A stretch of DNA of 57,178 bases, from assembly GCA_018064925.1 (NCBI GenBank), contig JAGHUH010000033.1, positions 1-57,178 of the forward strand, read 5' to 3'. This document shows positions 7,211 through 17,210 of the stretch, piece after piece. Both the position numbers and the translations under genes were made by a program. Below the pieces are notes generated by a model. That model saw nothing but the letters and a program-made list of their open reading frames with translations, did not search any database and was not told the origin of the DNA. Positions within the stretch are counted from its first letter, which is position 1, and each line of letters starts with the position of its first letter. This stretch comes from Candidatus Cacconaster stercorequi (GTDB lineage: Bacteria; Bacillota; Clostridia; Oscillospirales; Oscillospiraceae).

Positions 7211-9604
7211 TTACGCCCGAAGTGCAGCAGAAGTATCCACCGCTTCCACCGGCAGTGTCGTCATATGCTCCACGGCAGTGGATGCCGCCTTAGGATACAC
7301 CAGCGCCGAAGCAAACACGGCATCCACCGTTTCCACGGGGACAAAATGTAGCTTGCCGCGCACCGTCTGGTCAATCTCCTCCAGATCCTTTTCGTTCTCC
7401 TTCGGGATGATCACCGTCTTAACGCCGTTGCGCAGAGCAGCCATGGTCTTTTCCTTCAAGCCACCGATGGCCAACACACGGCCACGCAAGGTCACCTCGC
7501 CGGTCATAGCCACATCGCCCCGCACCTTGCAGCCGGTAAGTGCCGACAGCATGGCAGTGGTAATAGCGATACCGGCAGACGGGCCATCCTTCGGCACAGC
7601 CGCCTCCGGGAAGTGAATATGGATGTCCTTGGTCTTATAAAAATCCTTCTCCAGACCCAGCGTGTCGGTGCGGCTGCGCAGGCAGCTCAACGCCGCCTTG
7701 GCGCTCTCCTGCATAACGGTGCCCAAATTGCCGGTCAGCTCCAGTTTTCCAGAGCCGTCCATGACATTGACCTCAACTTCCAGAATTTCGCCGCCCACCT
7801 CCGTCCATGCCAGGCCGTTGACCACACCGATCTCGTCCTTTGTGATATGTACCGAATCGGTGTAGCGCACCACGCCCAGATAATCGTAGAGGTTATTCTC
7901 TGTAATGTCAATGCGCTTTACATCGATTGTAACAAGCTGCATTGCCGTCTTGCGGCACAGCTTACCCAACTGGCGCTCCAGCACGCGGACGCCGGATTCG
8001 CGGGTATAGCCGGAAATCACCTTGCGGATGGCATCATCGGAAATTCGCAGTTGGTTTTTCCGCAGGCCGTGCTCCTTCAACTGCTTGGGCAGCAGATGGT
8101 GCTTGGCGATCTCCAGCTTTTCCTCATCGGTATAGCTGCTCAGCTCGATGACCTCCATGCGGTCCAACAGCGGTCTGGGGATGGTATCCAGCGTATTGGC
8201 GGTGGTAATGAACATGACTTTGCTTAAGTCCACGGGAATTTCCAGGAAATGATCACGGAATGCGTAGTTCTGCTCGCTATCCAGTACCTCCAGCAACGCC
8301 GAGGCGGGATCGCCCCGCATATCACTGGACAGCTTGTCGATCTCGTCCAGCACCATCAGGGGATTCATGGAACCGCTGCGGACGATGCCGTCAATGATGC
8401 GACCGGGCATGGCGCCGATATAGGTCTTGCGGTGGCCGCGGATATCAGCCTCATCCCGCACGCCGCCCAGACTCAACCGACACAGCTTGCGATTCATGGC
8501 TCTGGCCACCGAAATAGCAATGGAGGTCTTACCCACACCCGGAGGGCCTACCAGACAGAGAATCTTGCCCTTGGCATCAGGGTTGATCTGTCGCACGGCG
8601 ATAAACTCCAGAATGCGTTCTTTCACCTTTTCCAAGCCGAAGTGGTCATGATCCAGCATCTTGCGGGCGCGCTCCACATCCGCCCGATCGCGGGTGGTCT
8701 TGCTCCACGGCATCTCCAGACATACATCCAGATAGTTGCGGATCACAGATGCCTCCGCGCTGCCAAAAGGCTGCTTTGCCAGACGATCCACTTCCTTCGT
8801 CAGCTTCTTACGGATCTCGTCGGACACCTTCAGCGCCTCGACCTTGGCGGTATACTCGGCGATCTCCTCATCGCCGTCGTCGCCCAGCTCATGCTGCAGC
8901 ACCTTTACCTGCTCACGCAGGATCATATCCTTCTGCACCTGCCCCACGCGCTCACGCACCTTGCGCTCCATCTGGAGCTCCAGCGCAATCACATCCACCT
9001 CGTGCGCCAGAATCTCATTGACGAGCTGCAGGCGCTTCACCGGATTCAGTTCTTCCAACGCACGCTGACGATCCTCATGGCGCAGGGTGATATTCTGGGC
9101 GATGAAATCCGCCAGAGAACCGAGATCGCGATTATCCAGAATAGCCGAGGAAATTTCGTCGGAAATATTGCTCACCAGCTCCTGATATCGACCGAAAATG
9201 GCATAAGTCTGTCGCAGCAATGCCTCGGTACGCTTGGTGGGTTTTCCCGGGAAATCCTCCTCCAGCAGTTCGATATTGGCCTGCAAAAACGGCTTCGTCT
9301 GCCACAAACGGTGCAGGCGGGCACGCTGCTGACCCTCCACCACCACGCGAACCGTGCTGTCGGAGGTTTTGACAATCTGCAGAATATGGCAAACCGTACC
9401 GATGGTATAAAGATCCTCCTCGCCGGGTGTCTGGGTGGAGATCTCCCGTTGGGTCACCAGAAAGATATCTCTGCCGGACTCCATGGCGCAATCCAGCGCA
9501 AAAATGGAGATCTCGCGCTCCACATCAAAGCCAGTGGTCAGATTGGGGAATACCGTCAAACCCCGCAGGGCCAGTACGGGAATGTTCAAAGTTGTTGTTT
9601 CCAT
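7211..9604 (-). CDS. lon: ATP-dependent protease La (Lon)
   Basis: 797 residues from the ATG at 9604, which has an AAAGGAGAG site upstream. The open frame continues upstream through the clpX terminator but that part has no Lon homology. It has an N-terminal substrate-binding LAN domain and a coiled coil around 180-260. The AAA+ module has Walker A GPPGVGKT (353-360) and Walker B MVLDEIDKL. The proteolytic domain has Ser677 in PKDGPSAG and a Lys near 719 (GGLKEK), giving a complete Ser-Lys dyad. Lon degrades misfolded and regulatory proteins in the cytosol. It lies downstream of clpP-clpX, the usual protease cluster. Confidence 0.98.
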   Translation of the reverse strand: METTTLNIPVLALRGLTVFPNLTTGFDVEREISIFALDCAMESGRDIFLVTQREISTQTPGEEDLYTIGTVCHILQIVKTSDSTVRVVVEGQQRARLHRLWQTKPFLQANIELLEEDFPGKPTKRTEALLRQTYAIFGRYQELVSNISDEISSAILDNRDLGSLADFIAQNITLRHEDRQRALEELNPVKRLQLVNEILAHEVDVIALELQMERKVRERVGQVQKDMILREQVKVLQHELGDDGDEEIAEYTAKVEALKVSDEIRKKLTKEVDRLAKQPFGSAEASVIRNYLDVCLEMPWSKTTRDRADVERARKMLDHDHFGLEKVKERILEFIAVRQINPDAKGKILCLVGPPGVGKTSIAISVARAMNRKLCRLSLGGVRDEADIRGHRKTYIGAMPGRIIDGIVRSGSMNPLMVLDEIDKLSSDMRGDPASALLEVLDSEQNYAFRDHFLEIPVDLSKVMFITTANTLDTIPRPLLDRMEVIELSSYTDEEKLEIAKHHLLPKQLKEHGLRKNQLRISDDAIRKVISGYTRESGVRVLERQLGKLCRKTAMQLVTIDVKRIDITENNLYDYLGVVRYTDSVHITKDEIGVVNGLAWTEVGGEILEVEVNVMDGSGKLELTGNLGTVMQESAKAALSCLRSRTDTLGLEKDFYKTKDIHIHFPEAAVPKDGPSAGIAITTAMLSALTGCKVRGDVAMTGEVTLRGRVLAIGGLKEKTMAALRNGVKTVIIPKENEKDLEEIDQTVRGKLHFVPVETVDAVFASALVYPKAASTAVEHMTTLPVEAVDTSAALRA

Positions 9605-9628
9605 GGGTTCTCTCCTTTTAGGGGAAAA

Positions 9629-9650
9629 GGGAGAGACCGTGGCCTCTCCC
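9629..9650 (-). terminator. hairpin between clpX and lon
   Basis: GGGAGAG and CTCTCCC form a 7-base stem around an 8-base loop, followed on the minus strand by TTTTCCCC. It probably reduces read-through from clpX into lon. Confidence 0.65.
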
Positions 9651-9681
9651 AATATATATTCATCTTCGCCTGTCGGCAAAG

Positions 9682-10980
9682 TCAGGAGGCCGGGACCGAG
9701 GGCTTTTCCTCTGCCTTGCCGGTCTTCAGTTTTGCGCGGCGCGTTGTCTTTTCCGGATCCCGCTGGATCAGGGGCTCTGCGCCGTTTTTCACACAATCCT
9801 CCGTGATCGTCACCTGCACGATGGTGGGATCGGAGGGAATATCATACATGATTTTGGTCAGCAGACCTTCCATCACGGCACGCAAACCGCGGGCACCGAT
9901 GTTACGCTCGATGGCACGGTCGGCAACGGCCTCCAGCGCCTTCTCCTCGAACACCAGCTCCACATCGTCATACTCAAACAGCTTGCGATACTGCTTGACC
10001 AGAGCGTTCTTGGGTGCGGTCAAAATCTGCACCAGATCGTCACGGCCCAAACCGTTCAGCGCGGCAATCACCGGCAGACGCCCCACCAGCTCGGGAATGA
10101 TACCAAACTTCAGCAGATCATGGGGCTGTACTTCCTGCAGCAGCTCGCCGCTGCGGCGCTCCGCCTTGCTCTCCACCACGGCATCAAAGCCGATGCCCTT
10201 GCGATCGGTACGCTTCTCGATGATCTTCTCCAGACCGTCGAATGCACCGCCGCAGATGAAGAGGATATTATGGGTATCCACCTGGATGAACTCCTGATGG
10301 GGATGCTTGCGGCCACCCTGAGGCGGCACATTGGCCACCGTACCCTCCAGAATTTTCAGCAGTGCCTGCTGCACACCCTCGCCGGATACATCGCGGGTGA
10401 TGGAGGTATTCTCGCTTTTGCGGGCGATCTTATCGATCTCATCCACATAGATGATGCCGTGCTCGGCCAGCTCCACATCGAAATCCGCCGCCTGCAGCAG
10501 GCGCAGCAGGATATTCTCCACATCATCGCCCACATAGCCGGCTTCCGTCAGCGTGGTGGCATCGGCAATGGCAAAGGGCACCTTCAGCACCCGGGCCAGC
10601 GTCTGGGCAAACAGCGTTTTGCCGCTGCCGGTGGGGCCGATCATCAGAATGTTGCTCTTCTGCAGCTCCACATCCTCGTCACCGCCAAAATAGATGCGCT
10701 TATAGTGGTTATACACCGACACGGACAGCGCCACCTTGGCCGCCTCCTGTCCGATGACATATTGATCCAGCACTTCCTTGATCTCCCGGGGGGTGGGCAG
10801 CTGATCCACGCTGTCATACCCTGCCTCGGGACCGGCGATATAGCCGTCGTCCAAAATGGACATACAAAGCTGCACACATTCATCGCAGATGCGCACACCG
10901 GGTCCCTGGATCATGCGATGCACCTGATTCTCATGCTTGCCGCAAAATGAGCAGCGCAGAGACTTCTTTTCTTCAGCCAT
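9682..10980 (-). CDS. clpX: ATP-dependent Clp protease ATP-binding subunit ClpX
   Basis: 432 residues. The N-terminal zinc-binding domain has C10, C13, C32 and C35. Walker A is GPTGSGKT (115-122), with Walker B IYVDEIDK and the pore loop GYVGDD. ClpX unfolds substrates and feeds them to ClpP. It starts 7 bases after clpP ends, so the two are made together. The C-terminal 20 residues are lysine-rich and variable. Confidence 0.98.
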   Translation of the reverse strand: MAEEKKSLRCSFCGKHENQVHRMIQGPGVRICDECVQLCMSILDDGYIAGPEAGYDSVDQLPTPREIKEVLDQYVIGQEAAKVALSVSVYNHYKRIYFGGDEDVELQKSNILMIGPTGSGKTLFAQTLARVLKVPFAIADATTLTEAGYVGDDVENILLRLLQAADFDVELAEHGIIYVDEIDKIARKSENTSITRDVSGEGVQQALLKILEGTVANVPPQGGRKHPHQEFIQVDTHNILFICGGAFDGLEKIIEKRTDRKGIGFDAVVESKAERRSGELLQEVQPHDLLKFGIIPELVGRLPVIAALNGLGRDDLVQILTAPKNALVKQYRKLFEYDDVELVFEEKALEAVADRAIERNIGARGLRAVMEGLLTKIMYDIPSDPTIVQVTITEDCVKNGAEPLIQRDPEKTTRRAKLKTGKAEEKPSVPAS

Positions 10981-10986
10981 GCCGCC

Positions 10987-11568
10987 TTACCTCTTATAAA
11001 TAACCTTATCCACCAGACCGTATTCCTTGGCCTCCTCCGCAGTCAGCCAATGGTCGCGCTCGGAATCCAGCTTGACCTGCTCGGGCGTCTTACCGGTGTT
11101 TTCGGCCAAAATCTTATTCAGGCGCTGCTTGATCTTCAGGAAATGCTCCACATCGATCTCCATATCCGTTACCTTACCCTTGGTACCGGCAGAGGGCTGG
11201 TGGATCATGACCTCCGCATTGGGCAGCGCGATACGCTTGCCCTTGGCTCCGGAGGACAGCAGAAATGCACCCATGCTGGCCGCCATACCAATGCAGATGG
11301 TGCTGACATCGCACTTGATATACTGCATGGTATCGTAGATGGCCATACCCGCGGTGACAGAGCCGCCGGGGCTGTTGATGTACATCTGAATGTCCTTGTC
11401 CGGATCCTGTGCTTCCAGATACAGAAGCTGAGCAACCACCAGGCTGGCGGTGGTATCATTGACCTCTTCGCCCAGGAAGATGATGCGGTCGTTCAACAGC
11501 CGGGAGAAAATATCATAGGATCTCTCACCGCGGTTGGTCTGCTCCACAACATAAGGGACTAAACTCAT
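10987..11568 (-). CDS. clpP: ATP-dependent Clp protease proteolytic subunit ClpP
   Basis: 193 residues. The catalytic triad is S98 (GMAASMG), H123 (MIHQP) and D172 (LDSERD). It forms the tetradecameric serine protease chamber for ClpX. The ATG is preceded by an AGGAGG site. Trigger factor lies upstream on the same strand, as in many Firmicutes. Confidence 0.98.
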   Translation of the reverse strand: MSLVPYVVEQTNRGERSYDIFSRLLNDRIIFLGEEVNDTTASLVVAQLLYLEAQDPDKDIQMYINSPGGSVTAGMAIYDTMQYIKCDVSTICIGMAASMGAFLLSSGAKGKRIALPNAEVMIHQPSAGTKGKVTDMEIDVEHFLKIKQRLNKILAENTGKTPEQVKLDSERDHWLTAEEAKEYGLVDKVIYKR

Positions 11569-11606
11569 CGTAAATAAACCTCCTGTTCAAATAGACACAT
11601 TTACGG

Positions 11607-11640
11607 TAACCCCAAGGGCGGAAATGCGCCCTTGGGGTTA
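11607..11640. other. perfect hairpin between tig and clpP
   Basis: A 14-base inverted repeat TAACCCCAAGGGCG around GAAATG. The minus-strand side lacks a T tract, so it may be a processing or weak termination signal between tig and clpP rather than a full terminator. Confidence 0.5.
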
Positions 11641-11696
11641 TTTCGCTTATACCAAAGTATACCCGCCCGTCTGACATTTAAGCAGTCTTTCCTGCT

Positions 11697-12989
11697 TTAT
11701 TTCTCTTCCTCAGCGGGAGCGGTGACAGTAGCGCTGTCAGCCACGACCTTGATGATCTTCTCGCGAATGACCTGCTCCTTCACCTGATCGGCGGGCAGAT
11801 ACTTCTTCACGGTTTCCAGATCCATGCCATACTTCTCGGACAGGTTCTTCAGCTCTTCCTCGATCTCCTCCTCGGAGACCTCCAGCTTCTCGGCGTCAAC
11901 GATGGCGTTCATGGCCAAATCCATGCGCACCTGCTCCAGAGCGGGCTCCTTGGCCTCGTTCAGGACGGCTTCCTCGGTCATCTTGGTGATCTGCAGGTAC
12001 TGATCGAAGGGGATGCCCTGAGTAGCCAACTGCTGCTTCAGGTTCTCCAGCATCTGCTGGGCCTGGATCTCCACCATGGCATCGGGAATGTCGCAGGTAA
12101 TGCCGTCGGCGACCTTCTTCATCAGAACATCCTCGAAAGCGTGCTGGGCACTTTCCTTGCGCTCGGCGGTGATCTTCTTCTTCAGATCGGCCTTCAGCTC
12201 CTTCAGGGTGTCGAACTCGCTGACATCCTTGGCGAACTCATCGTCAATAGCGGGTACTTCCTTGGCCTTAACTTCGTTGACCTTTACATGGAAGACCACG
12301 GGCTTGCCGGCCAGTTCGGGGGTATAATCCTCGGGGAAGGTAATGTCAATATCTTTCTCCTCGTCGGCCTTCATGCCGATAATCTGATCCTCGAAACCGG
12401 GAACAAAGCTGCCGGAGCCGATCTCCAGATCGAAGCTCTCGCCCTTGCAGCCCTCGAAAGCAACGCCATTGTCGAAGCCCTCGAAGTCGATGTTGGCGGT
12501 ATCGCCCTTCTTCACGGCGCGCTCCACGCTGATAAGGCGGCTGTTGCGATCAGCCATTTCCTTCAGGCGGGCGTTGACATCGGCTGCCATGACCTTAACC
12601 TCGGCGCGGGGTGCCTCCAGGCCCTTGTACTGACCCAGAGCAACCTCGGGATACACAGCAACGGTGGCCTTAATGGTGCAGCCGTTCTTGCCGACCTCTT
12701 CCAGCTCGATCTCGGGATAACCCACGACGCGCAGCTCCTGCTCCTTGACAGCTGCTTCGTAAGCATCGGGCAGAACGATATTCACTGCCTCTTCATAAAA
12801 GACCTCTGCGCCGTACATGCCCTCGATGATCTTGCGGGGGGCCTTGCCGGGACGGAAGCCGGGGATGTTCAGCTTGCCGCGCATCTGCTTGTATGCCTTG
12901 TTGACAGCGGCCTCGAACTCTTCTGCGCCGACTTCGATGGTCAGTGCGACCATGCTCTTTTCCAGTTTTTCACAGGATTTTACACTCAT
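11697..12989 (-). CDS. tig: trigger factor
   Basis: 430 residues from ATG at 12989, which is preceded by CGGAGGAAAA. An upstream start adds only 11 poor residues. The N-terminal ribosome-binding loop is GFRPGKAPRK. A central FKBP-type prolyl isomerase domain lies around 155-245, followed by a long helical C-terminal chaperone arm. Tig binds nascent chains at the ribosome exit. It is immediately upstream of clpP-clpX, a classical arrangement. Confidence 0.97.
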   Translation of the reverse strand: MSVKSCEKLEKSMVALTIEVGAEEFEAAVNKAYKQMRGKLNIPGFRPGKAPRKIIEGMYGAEVFYEEAVNIVLPDAYEAAVKEQELRVVGYPEIELEEVGKNGCTIKATVAVYPEVALGQYKGLEAPRAEVKVMAADVNARLKEMADRNSRLISVERAVKKGDTANIDFEGFDNGVAFEGCKGESFDLEIGSGSFVPGFEDQIIGMKADEEKDIDITFPEDYTPELAGKPVVFHVKVNEVKAKEVPAIDDEFAKDVSEFDTLKELKADLKKKITAERKESAQHAFEDVLMKKVADGITCDIPDAMVEIQAQQMLENLKQQLATQGIPFDQYLQITKMTEEAVLNEAKEPALEQVRMDLAMNAIVDAEKLEVSEEEIEEELKNLSEKYGMDLETVKKYLPADQVKEQVIREKIIKVVADSATVTAPAEEEK

Positions 12990-13078
12990 TTTGTTTTTTC
13001 CTCCGTTCAGCATTAAGTACAATCAATGCAATTTAATATAATACCAGAAAACTATTTCAATTTCCACACTTTTTTGCG

Positions 13079-13768
13079 TTAATCGCAAATTTTTTTAGGA
13101 ATAAATTCGAGATAATCCGCAGCTACCAGCGAAAACTGCGTTCCGTACCGCTCTCCTTCAATGGCGCGGCGGTGCGAAGCACCGTGCAGATGCCCGTAAT
13201 AGCAGGCTCTCACCCCATATTTCTGCAAAAGCTGTAAAATCTCCGGACACTGATAGCCCTGATAGAGCGGCGGATAATGCAAAAAGCACAGCTTTTCCCG
13301 CTCCCCTGCCAGCTTCAGCGAGGTCTCAAGCCGTCCCGCCTCCCGCAGCAACATCTTTTCGTTGTGCGTACCGGCATTGTCCAGCTCATAAAACCAGCCA
13401 CGGGTACCGCAGATGGCCTTGTCGCCGTAGCTGAGGCAGTTATTGTGCAGGATCTCCATGGTGTGGAGTTCATGCTCCTGAAAGAACTTCTGCATCTTGG
13501 ATGCCGTGTTCCACCAGTAGTCATGATTGCCCTTGAGCAGGATCTTTTTCCCCGGCAGCGCGTCGATAAACCGGAAATCCTCCAGCGACTCCTCCAGACT
13601 CATGCCCCAGCTCAAATCGCCGCACAGCACCGTTACATCGTCATCATTCAGTTGTGAAAAGGCGGCTTCGATCCGCCGGACATAATCCCGCCACCCGCTG
13701 CCGAATACATCCATGGGTTTGTTGGATGAAAGGGACAGGTGCAGATCACCCATCGCATACAGTGCCAT
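13079..13768 (-). CDS. metallophosphoesterase
   Basis: 229 residues of the calcineurin-like phosphoesterase fold. Metal-binding motifs in order are GDLH near the N-terminus, GDLSWG, GNHDYWW and GHLHGA. The enzyme probably hydrolyses a phosphate mono- or diester, but the substrate cannot be read. It follows the dipeptidase gene by 13 bases and is likely the last gene of the rplS-rbgA-rnhB-yraN run. Confidence 0.88.
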   Translation of the reverse strand: MALYAMGDLHLSLSSNKPMDVFGSGWRDYVRRIEAAFSQLNDDDVTVLCGDLSWGMSLEESLEDFRFIDALPGKKILLKGNHDYWWNTASKMQKFFQEHELHTMEILHNNCLSYGDKAICGTRGWFYELDNAGTHNEKMLLREAGRLETSLKLAGEREKLCFLHYPPLYQGYQCPEILQLLQKYGVRACYYGHLHGASHRRAIEGERYGTQFSLVAADYLEFIPKKICD

Positions 13769-13781
13769 ACCGTCTCCTTGT

Positions 13782-14702
13782 TCAGAATAGTCGCATCAGG
13801 TTGTTCCAGAAAAGATCCGCCAGCAGGTCATTGGAATACCCCCGCGCTGCCAGCGCCGCATACAGGCTCGATACATCCTCCAGCCCCCGCATCCCGGCGG
13901 CCAGCTCCTGACAGCCGTCCAGATCGCCGCCCATACACAGCGTCTTTTCACCGCCCAGCGCCAAAAAATGCTCCACATGGCGCACCAGATCGTCCATGGT
14001 ATCGCCGCCCACAAAGGGACGGTAGAGGTTCAGGCCCACCACGCCGCCGCTGTCACGGATGGCGCGGAACTGATCATCTGTCAGGTTCCGCCGGTGAGGA
14101 CAAACGGCGCGGCTGTTGGAATGGGATGCCACAATGGGTCGCTGTGCCATGGCTGCCAGATCCCAAAATCCCGCATCGGACAGGTGGGACACATCGGCGT
14201 AGATGCCGCAGCGCTCCAACTGACGGATAAAGTCCCGACCACGCGGAGACAATCCGCGCTCCGGTTCCTCGCAGTTGGTGCCGGACAGGCTGTTCGCCCG
14301 ATTCCACACCGGGTTGCACAGCTTCACGCCCCACGCCGCCGCCATCACCACCAAATCAGGGTCACACAGGAGCAAGTCGGCTCCTTCGATGCTCAAAAGC
14401 GCCGCAATCTTCCCCTGCGCCGTGGTCTGCCGGATCTCCTGCGCCGTGCGGCACTGGGTAATCAGATCGGCGTTTTCCGCCATCTGCTGCCGGAAAAAAG
14501 AATACATCCGCCGGCATTGCGCCAGTAATCCGTCCGCCGGTGCCTCCGCCGCATCATAGTACAGGGCAAAAACCTGTGCGTAGCGATCAAACACGCCGCC
14601 TCGCCGCAGATCAATATGTCCGCTGTTCTCCCGCAGACCTTGATGGGTTTCCTCCATACAGCGCCAGACCGTATCGCAGTGCGCATCAAAATAAGAAATC
14701 AT
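13782..14702 (-). CDS. membrane dipeptidase (peptidase family M19)
   Basis: 306 residues from ATG at 14702, chosen for the GAGGTGG site just upstream. The renal-dipeptidase-like motif DAHCDT is at residues 6-11, and further metal ligands include SHSNSRAVCPHRRN. M19 enzymes are zinc hydrolases of dipeptides. No signal peptide is seen, so it is probably cytoplasmic. It starts just beyond the yraN stop codon. Confidence 0.88.
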   Translation of the reverse strand: MISYFDAHCDTVWRCMEETHQGLRENSGHIDLRRGGVFDRYAQVFALYYDAAEAPADGLLAQCRRMYSFFRQQMAENADLITQCRTAQEIRQTTAQGKIAALLSIEGADLLLCDPDLVVMAAAWGVKLCNPVWNRANSLSGTNCEEPERGLSPRGRDFIRQLERCGIYADVSHLSDAGFWDLAAMAQRPIVASHSNSRAVCPHRRNLTDDQFRAIRDSGGVVGLNLYRPFVGGDTMDDLVRHVEHFLALGGEKTLCMGGDLDGCQELAAGMRGLEDVSSLYAALAARGYSNDLLADLFWNNLMRLF

Positions 14703-14710
14703 GCTCCACC

Positions 14711-15067
14711 TCAAAATGCGTTTTCCAGATACTCTATGCGGGTCGACGCGGGATTGTGCGCCTTATCGGTATATACCTCCGCCACATCAAATCGGACGGG
14801 TGCGTCCAATTCGTTGACACTGAGGTAAAAGGCCGCCGTCATGCGCAGCTTCTCCTGTTTCCGCGCCGTTACCGCCTCGCGAGGCAGACCGTGGGCCGTA
14901 TCGGATCGGGTCTTGACCTCCACAAAGCAGAGCATTTTTCCCCTTGCCGCAATCAGGTCGATCTCCCCAAAGCGGCACTGATAGCCGTGAGCCACGATCC
15001 GATAGCCGCGCTTGCGGAGGTAAGTTGCCACCTGCGCCTCGCCCCACAGTCCGGTTGCTCGGCTCAT
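14711..15067 (-). CDS. yraN: YraN family protein (UPF0102, predicted endonuclease)
   Basis: 118 residues from the ATG at 15067, which overlaps the rnhB stop (ATGA). The restriction-endonuclease-like core motif is GEIDLIA...FVEVKTR. The family is widely conserved beside rnhB; its function is not firmly known but a nuclease fold is clear. Confidence 0.9.
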   Translation of the reverse strand: MSRATGLWGEAQVATYLRKRGYRIVAHGYQCRFGEIDLIAARGKMLCFVEVKTRSDTAHGLPREAVTARKQEKLRMTAAFYLSVNELDAPVRFDVAEVYTDKAHNPASTRIEYLENAF

Positions 15068-15690
15068 TTCCGCTTCGCCTCCCACTTCACCAAAAAGGAG
15101 CGGCGATGCTCTTTGCAGGGACCGTACTTGTCCAGCATCTCATAGTGCAGCTTGGTGCCGTAGCCCTTGTGTCTGGCAAACTGATACTGGGGATACGCCT
15201 TGTCCAGCACCTCCGTCACATAGCGGTCACGGCTGACCTTGGCCAGAATGGACGCCGCCGCAATGCTGGCACTCTTGCCGTCACCGCCCACGAGCGTGAT
15301 ATGAGGCGTGGTAATGGCGGCAAATTTCCCGTGGTCACGGTTGCCGTCGATCAGCGCGAAATCCGCCTTTATCGACAGCGCATCAATGGCCAACTGCATG
15401 GCCTTCATTCGGGCGCTTAAAATATCGGTATCATCGATCTCCGCCGCCTCGACCCGTGCCACAGACCATGCAACAGCCGTGTCGGTGATAACTCCGTACA
15501 GTGCCTCGCGCTTTTTTTCCGTCAGCTTCTTGGAGTCGTTGAGGCCGGGGATATCGCAATCCGGCGGCAAAATCACCGCCGCGGCATACACCGGGCCCAT
15601 CAGAGGCCCTGCGCCGGCCTCGTCACAGCCGCAGACCACCGGAAAGCCGGCGTCACCGTACTGCCGCTCCAGCTCCAGTCCCACGCTCAT
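15064..15690 (-). CDS. rnhB: ribonuclease HII
   Basis: 208 residues. Removes single ribonucleotides and RNA from RNA-DNA hybrids. The first acidic pair is in GCDEAGAGPLMGP. The usual glycine-arginine-glycine of RNase HII is replaced by GAG here. Other conserved parts (AAVILP, NDSKKLTEKKRE, DG in LIDGNRD, SIAAASILAKVSRD) are present. It overlaps rbgA upstream and yraN downstream by 4 bases each. Likely active, but see the finding on the missing arginine. Confidence 0.95.
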   Translation of the reverse strand: MSVGLELERQYGDAGFPVVCGCDEAGAGPLMGPVYAAAVILPPDCDIPGLNDSKKLTEKKREALYGVITDTAVAWSVARVEAAEIDDTDILSARMKAMQLAIDALSIKADFALIDGNRDHGKFAAITTPHITLVGGDGKSASIAAASILAKVSRDRYVTEVLDKAYPQYQFARHKGYGTKLHYEMLDKYGPCKEHRRSFLVKWEAKRK

Positions 15691-16556
15691 TCCTTCACAT
15701 CCTCCACGGTCTCCAGCGTGAAACGCCCCAGCTTGCCGCCACGAAACTCGTCCAGCAGGATGCGGGCCATGCGCTCGGTGTCCACCTCCGCGCCCCGCAT
15801 CAGGAAGCCGCGCTTGCGTCCCGCCTTCTGCAGCAGGTCATAGCCGCTGTCCGCTTCGTCAACTTCGATCTTATACCGCTCCGTCAGCACAGAGGCGTAA
15901 TGCCTGCCCAGATACTCCATCAGGTAGCAGGCCAACTCCTCGATATCCACCACATCGTCCTTGATGGCACCGGTAAAGGCCAGACGGATGCCCACATTGG
16001 TATCGTCAAACTTGGGCCACAGAATGCCCGGCGTGTCCAGCATCTCCAGCGTGGCATCCACCGGCACCCACTGCTTGGTGCGGGTCACGCCCGGCCGATC
16101 CTCCGCCTTGGCGGTCTTGCGGCGGGCCACCTTGTTGATAAAGGTGGATTTGCCCACATTGGGAATGCCCAGCACCATCACGCGCACCTTGCGGCCTACC
16201 TGCCCCTTGGCGGCGTAGGCCTCCAGCTTTTCGTGCAGCAGCCCACGCACGGCGGCAGCAAACTGATTGGTACCGCTACCACCCTTGGCGTTGGCCTCCA
16301 GCACCGCATAGCCCTTGCCGCGGAAATAGGCCGCCCAACGCTTGGTCTCACGGGGATCCGCCTGATCCACCCGATTCAGCACGATCATGCGGGGCTTGTC
16401 CCCCACCATCTCATCTACATCCGGATTGCGGCTGGACAGCGGGATGCGGGCATCCACGATCTCGCACACGGCATCCATGTTGCCGATTTCCGAAACGATC
16501 ATGCGCTTCGTCTTTGTCATATGGCCGGGAAACCAGCTTAAACTTTCCACTTGCAT
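15687..16556 (-). CDS. ylqF: ribosome biogenesis GTPase RbgA (YlqF)
   Basis: 289 residues of a circularly permuted GTPase. The order is G4 LNRVDQAD, then the P-loop GIPNVGKS, then DTPGILWP, followed by a C-terminal helical domain. It is required for late 50S assembly. It lies just downstream of rplS, the standard Firmicute neighbourhood, and overlaps rnhB. Confidence 0.97.
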   Translation of the reverse strand: MQVESLSWFPGHMTKTKRMIVSEIGNMDAVCEIVDARIPLSSRNPDVDEMVGDKPRMIVLNRVDQADPRETKRWAAYFRGKGYAVLEANAKGGSGTNQFAAAVRGLLHEKLEAYAAKGQVGRKVRVMVLGIPNVGKSTFINKVARRKTAKAEDRPGVTRTKQWVPVDATLEMLDTPGILWPKFDDTNVGIRLAFTGAIKDDVVDIEELACYLMEYLGRHYASVLTERYKIEVDEADSGYDLLQKAGRKRGFLMRGAEVDTERMARILLDEFRGGKLGRFTLETVEDVKE

Positions 16557-16656
16557 GGTAATTCACATCCCTTCCGAAACTTTGCATATTGAAAATAGTA
16601 TATCATACCTGTGTTAAATTGGGAATAGCTTTTTGCGCCATGACACACACGGCAAA

Positions 16657-16687
16657 GAAAAAACCGCCCACATCCGTGGGCGGTTTT
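16657..16687 (-). terminator. intrinsic terminator after rplS
   Basis: Stem ACCGCCCAC / GTGGGCGGT with a short loop and a TTTTTT tail on the minus strand. Confidence 0.9.
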
Positions 16688-16707
16688 CGGATCCTCTTTG
16701 AGATTGC

Positions 16708-17049
16708 TTACAGCTTCTCTCTGACCTTGGCAGCCTTACCAACGCGGTCACGCAGGTAATACAGCTTTGCGCGGCGCACGAAACCGTGACGAACAGTCTC
16801 GATGTCCACGATAGAGGGAGAATGAACAGGGAACACCTTCTCCACGCCGACGCCATAGGACAGACGACGAACGGTGATGGTCTCCTCGATGCCGCCGTGC
16901 TTCTTGGCGATGACGGTGCCTTCAAAGACCTGAACGCGCTCACGGGCGCCTTCCTTGATCTTCACATGCACGCGGACGGTGTCACCCACCTGTACCTGAG
17001 GCACTTCGGCCTTCATCTGCTTTTCATTCAATGCCTTGATGAGATCCAT
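16708..17049 (-). CDS. rplS: 50S ribosomal protein L19
   Basis: 113 residues, typical length. The conserved core is [20 protein letters not shown], and the C-terminus is rich in basic residues. L19 sits at the subunit interface. An AGGAGG site precedes the ATG, and a structured leader lies upstream. Confidence 0.98.
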   Translation of the reverse strand: MDLIKALNEKQMKAEVPQVQVGDTVRVHVKIKEGARERVQVFEGTVIAKKHGGIEETITVRRLSYGVGVEKVFPVHSPSIVDIETVRHGFVRRAKLYYLRDRVGKAAKVREKL

Positions 17050-17150
17050 GGATATTTCCTCCTAATTTTATAGGTGTTCGTGCCGCCATGTATACGGTGG
17101 CTGACTCGTTTTCAGCCCACCGGCGACAGAGGACCGCCCTTTTTCGCCAT
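17050..17150 (-). promoter_or_regulatory. structured 5' leader of rplS (L19 leader-like)
   Basis: Between the radical-SAM genes and rplS, the minus strand forms a strong hairpin. CGGTGGGCTGA (17122-17112) pairs with TCAGCCACCG (17104-17095), and further GC-rich segments flank it. Firmicutes often carry an autoregulatory L19 leader at this position. The match to that family is by position and hairpin only. Confidence 0.5.
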
Positions 17151-17210
17151 GATAGAATACCACAAATTGCCCACTATTGCAAGCATTATTTTCATTTTTC
17201 TGACATAATT

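Noticed and set aside
8249-10297. Long plus-strand frame opposite lon and clpX (682 codons)
   Set aside because: Same cause; it spans two real genes and an intergenic terminator.
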